Assembly (NCBI GenBank): GCA_016932145.1
Contig: JAFGDI010000053.1
Location: forward strand, 1 to 8,754
Length of the DNA: 8,754 nucleotides
Reading direction: 5' to 3'
Source: Sedimentisphaerales bacterium
GTDB lineage: Bacteria; Planctomycetota; Phycisphaerae; Sedimentisphaerales; SM23-30
Positions 7,526 through 8,754 of this stretch are shown here, one piece after another. Made by a program: the position numbers and the translations under genes. Every line of letters starts with the position of its first letter. The first letter of the stretch is position 1. The notes beneath the pieces were generated by a model. It was given only the letters and a program-made list of their open reading frames with translations, made no database searches and was not told the origin of the DNA.

Positions 7526-8049
7526 ATTTCACCCTCCAGGCTCAAGGTCTGTCTGATACAATTATTCAGTTGTTTATGTATTCTTGCCATTGTTTTATAT
7601 AATCCACGCACCGGACGGTCCAGCGACGATGATAATTTCTGGACGGTCAGCCCCTTTTCATATCTTAAATGTATCAGCCACCGGTCTCTTTCCGGCAGCC
7701 GGGTAAGGCAATTTTCTAAAGCAGTAGCCCTGGAATCAGTTCTATCAAGCTCAGCCTGCGATCTGGCATCGATCAGCTCGACTACATCTTCCCGGAACTT
7801 CAGTCGCTTATTGCCTGCATTTCTGGTAAAGTTCATTATTTTGTATCTGGCCACAGTAACACCCCAGGCACCAAAACTCGTGTCCGGCGTATATTTGTCA
7901 AAATTCTCCCACATCCATGTAGCAGTTTCCTGTAACAAGTCTTCGGCATCCAACCGATTGGGGATAAACATAAGTATATAAGCAAAGAGTCTGCGCTGAT
8001 TCGTATAGAATAATCGCATGAAATTATCTCTGCTGTAATAATCGCCCAT
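7522..8049 (-). CDS. ECF-like sigma-70 family factor, Rhodopirellula/Verrucomicrobium type
   Basis: The protein has 175 residues, usual for a two-domain ECF-like sigma factor. Region 2 spans about 12-78. It contains LFAYILMFIPNRLDAEDLLQ (21-40), the core-binding part with the DAEDLLQET signature, and then SFGAWGVTVARYKIMNFTRN (58-77), the promoter -10 recognition part. Region 4 spans about 108-165. It contains ALENCLTRLPERDRWLIHLR (110-129) and the helix-turn-helix LTVQKLSSSLDRPVRGLYKT (134-153), ending RIHKQLNNCI. The conserved ALE-x-CL and C-terminal NNCIRQ are typical of the planctomycete/verrucomicrobial family (established knowledge). The ATG at 8049 has AGGA 7 bases upstream. The gene heads the cluster and overlaps the FecR-type gene by 4 bases. 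It likely directs transcription of the downstream glycan-use genes; its promoter sequence is not known. Confidence 0.93.
   Translation of the reverse strand: MGDYYSRDNFMRLFYTNQRRLFAYILMFIPNRLDAEDLLQETATWMWENFDKYTPDTSFGAWGVTVARYKIMNFTRNAGNKRLKFREDVVELIDARSQAELDRTDSRATALENCLTRLPERDRWLIHLRYEKGLTVQKLSSSLDRPVRGLYKTMARIHKQLNNCIRQTLSLEGEI
7532..7537 (-). promoter_or_regulatory. Ribosome binding site supporting the TTG start of the FecR-type gene
   Basis: GGAGGG on the minus strand is 6 bases before TTG at 7525 and lies inside the last codons of the sigma factor gene. No ATG or GTG nearby is as well placed, so the rare TTG start is credible. Confidence 0.75.
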
Positions 8050-8283
8050 TTATAAATCCTGTAAAACCGATAGGTTCTTCTTCCTGCTCCTGATTCATCC
8101 TTTCTGGTAGTACCAAAAAAGACAAAATTTACAATTCTTCTCAAATTCTCCTACGCCTGCTAAGGGCGAAAATAATAACCATAAGCAACTAAATACTTAT
8201 TCTGAGGATACCCAGATGCGAACCACCTGAGACAGATGTTTTCTCCTCATTTGCTTAATAGCATCAGGTAAAAAAAAGTGCCC

Positions 8284-8298
8284 ATTAATATTATTAAT
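8284..8298. repeat. AT-only palindrome ATTAATA-T-TATTAAT
   Basis: There are two perfect 7-base arms around one base. On the minus strand a run of eight T follows after GGGCAC, but an AT-only stem is too weak for a rho-independent terminator. It lies about 240 bases upstream of the sigma factor start. Confidence 0.35.
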
Positions 8299-8321
8299 TA
8301 TTGAATTTTTACGCCCTTAAA

Positions 8322-8339
8322 CACAAATATATATTTGTG
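8322..8339. promoter_or_regulatory. Perfect 18-base palindrome CACAAATATATATTTGTG, possible operator
   Basis: This is a perfect dyad with no spacer, in the AT-rich region about 275 bases upstream of the sigma factor. Length and symmetry fit a dimeric regulator site. The outer TTTGTG/CACAAA half-sites are more informative than the AT centre. No T-run follows on either strand, arguing against a terminator. Confidence 0.4.
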
Positions 8340-8542
8340 AAAAATGAAACTATATTAAATATATCCAGATAGAACAAATGTAACAATATTCACAGACATA
8401 ATAATCGATACAGAACTACCTCATTGGGAACCCAGATAGAGAAAGATAGACTGTTTGTCAAAATTCATTACACTTTAATCTTGTAAAACACAGATATTCT
8501 TCATATTTGGAGCTGATAAAGACATATTCCTGCTCCACTACT

Positions 8543-8559
8543 AATTGATTATCTCAATT
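8543..8559. promoter_or_regulatory. Inverted repeat AATTGA-TTATC-TCAATT upstream of the small + strand frame
   Basis: Two perfect 6-base arms around 5 bases end 25 bases before the ATG at 8585. It could be an operator for that short frame if the frame is real. AT-rich sequence yields such repeats by chance fairly often. Confidence 0.2.
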
Positions 8560-8584
8560 CTGACATCAGGAAACAAGGGGAAAT

Positions 8585-8701
8585 ATGTATCAATTATTAA
8601 ACAATTATACCCTGACCGGCGATAAAGTAATATTGAATCAACAGGTAAAATTCACCAAAGATTCTAAAACAATTATACCAACAGCAAAAAAACAGGAATG
8701 A
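8585..8701 (+). CDS. Possible small protein, 38 residues, unrecognised; perhaps frameshifted to 56
   Basis: The ATG at 8585 has AAGGGG close upstream (AAGG 6 bases away) and reads MYQLLNNYTLTGDKVILNQQ, then 18 more residues to a TGA. I do not recognise it. It is the only gene candidate on the plus strand. Codons 34-36 are GCA AAA AAA, an A-AAA-AAA slippery site. A -1 shift, or one missing base in the A7 run, would continue into TGMIAIIIGPEWSIYAIVSQ and stop at 8754, giving 56 residues. A second ATG at 8698 overlaps the TGA as ATGA. It could be a chance frame or the remnant of a larger gene. Confidence 0.22.
   Translation: MYQLLNNYTLTGDKVILNQQVKFTKDSKTIIPTAKKQE
8599..8679 (+). repeat. 13-base direct repeat AAACAATTATACC
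   Basis: Exact copies at 8599-8611 and 8667-8679 lie 68 bases apart inside the small reading frame. They are read in different frames, so they do not reflect a protein repeat. This may be chance in AT-rich DNA or the trace of a local duplication. Confidence 0.3.
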
Positions 8702-8754
8702 TAGCTATTATTATAGGACCTGAATGGTCGATATATGCTATAGTTAGCCAGTAA

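Larger units (their letters stand above)
8050..8584. other. AT-rich intergenic region upstream of the sigma factor, no convincing gene
   Basis: No reading frame longer than a few dozen codons with a ribosome binding site was found, and no tRNA or rRNA was recognised. It should hold the promoter of the sigma-FecR-dockerin operon. A minus-strand TATTAT near 8174 resembles a -10 box but lacks a good -35 box, so no promoter is called. The region contains perfect AT-rich palindromes (listed separately), and two copies of ACCCAGAT (8209-8216 and about 8430-8437) that may be chance. Confidence 0.6.

Noticed and set aside
7439..7981. 180-codon open frame on the plus strand
   Set aside because: It lies antisense to the sigma factor and the start of the FecR-type gene, both of which have clear family motifs. 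Its translation shows no recognisable domain, and no ribosome binding site stands out.
7836..8144. 102-codon minus-strand frame beginning upstream of the sigma factor
   Set aside because: It is out of frame with the sigma factor and overlaps its region 2. The composition is rich in Arg and Tyr without any motif.
8198..8250. 17-codon minus-strand frame MRRKHLSQVVRIWVSSE
   Set aside because: There is no ribosome binding site before its ATG, it is very short, and no supporting context was seen.
8225..8277. ACCTGA...TCAGGT followed by A8 as a possible terminator
   Set aside because: The 6-base arms are 33 bases apart, and the homopolymer is A, not T, on the plus strand. On the minus strand the T8 precedes the stem instead of following it.
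1..8754. CRISPR arrays, insertion sequences, tRNA and rRNA genes
   Set aside because: No regularly spaced repeats, transposase motifs, terminal inverted repeats or recognisable tRNA/rRNA segments were found by reading both strands.

Overview
The window looks like part of a polysaccharide-degradation locus from a planctomycete, most likely an anaerobic Phycisphaerae/Sedimentisphaerales-type bacterium. The lineage is inferred from gene content, not from a marker gene. The clues are an ECF-like sigma factor of the Rhodopirellula/Verrucomicrobium type, a FecR-type membrane protein with an NPCBM-like carbohydrate-binding tail, a large secreted F5/8-LamG protein ending in a dockerin pair, and moderate GC content.

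All four convincing genes lie on the minus strand, so transcription runs from high to low coordinates. The sigma factor (8049-7522) overlaps the FecR-type protein (7525-5858) by 4 bases through a TTGA junction. After an 83-base gap without a visible terminator comes a 1399-residue secreted, multi-domain, dockerin-bearing protein (5774-1575). A strong rho-independent terminator (about 1536-1491) follows it. The last gene is a secreted family GH38 alpha-mannosidase that runs off the left edge after 454 residues (1362-1). Because of the terminator it probably has its own promoter, in a 212-base gap that also holds a palindrome and a leader hairpin.

A working model (inference): the FecR-type protein spans the membrane once, holds the sigma factor through its N-terminal cytoplasmic part and senses glycan outside through its NPCBM-like domain. 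The sigma factor then drives expression of the glycan-binding dockerin protein and, directly or in parallel, the mannosidase. A 13-base motif, AAGAGGTTGAAAA on the minus strand, precedes both the dockerin protein and the mannosidase and may link their expression.

The right-hand 700 bases (8050-8754) are AT-rich and hold several perfect small palindromes and no convincing gene. One tiny + strand reading frame (8585-8701) has a plausible ribosome binding site and an A7 run that would fuse it, by a -1 shift, to a second frame ending exactly at the window edge.
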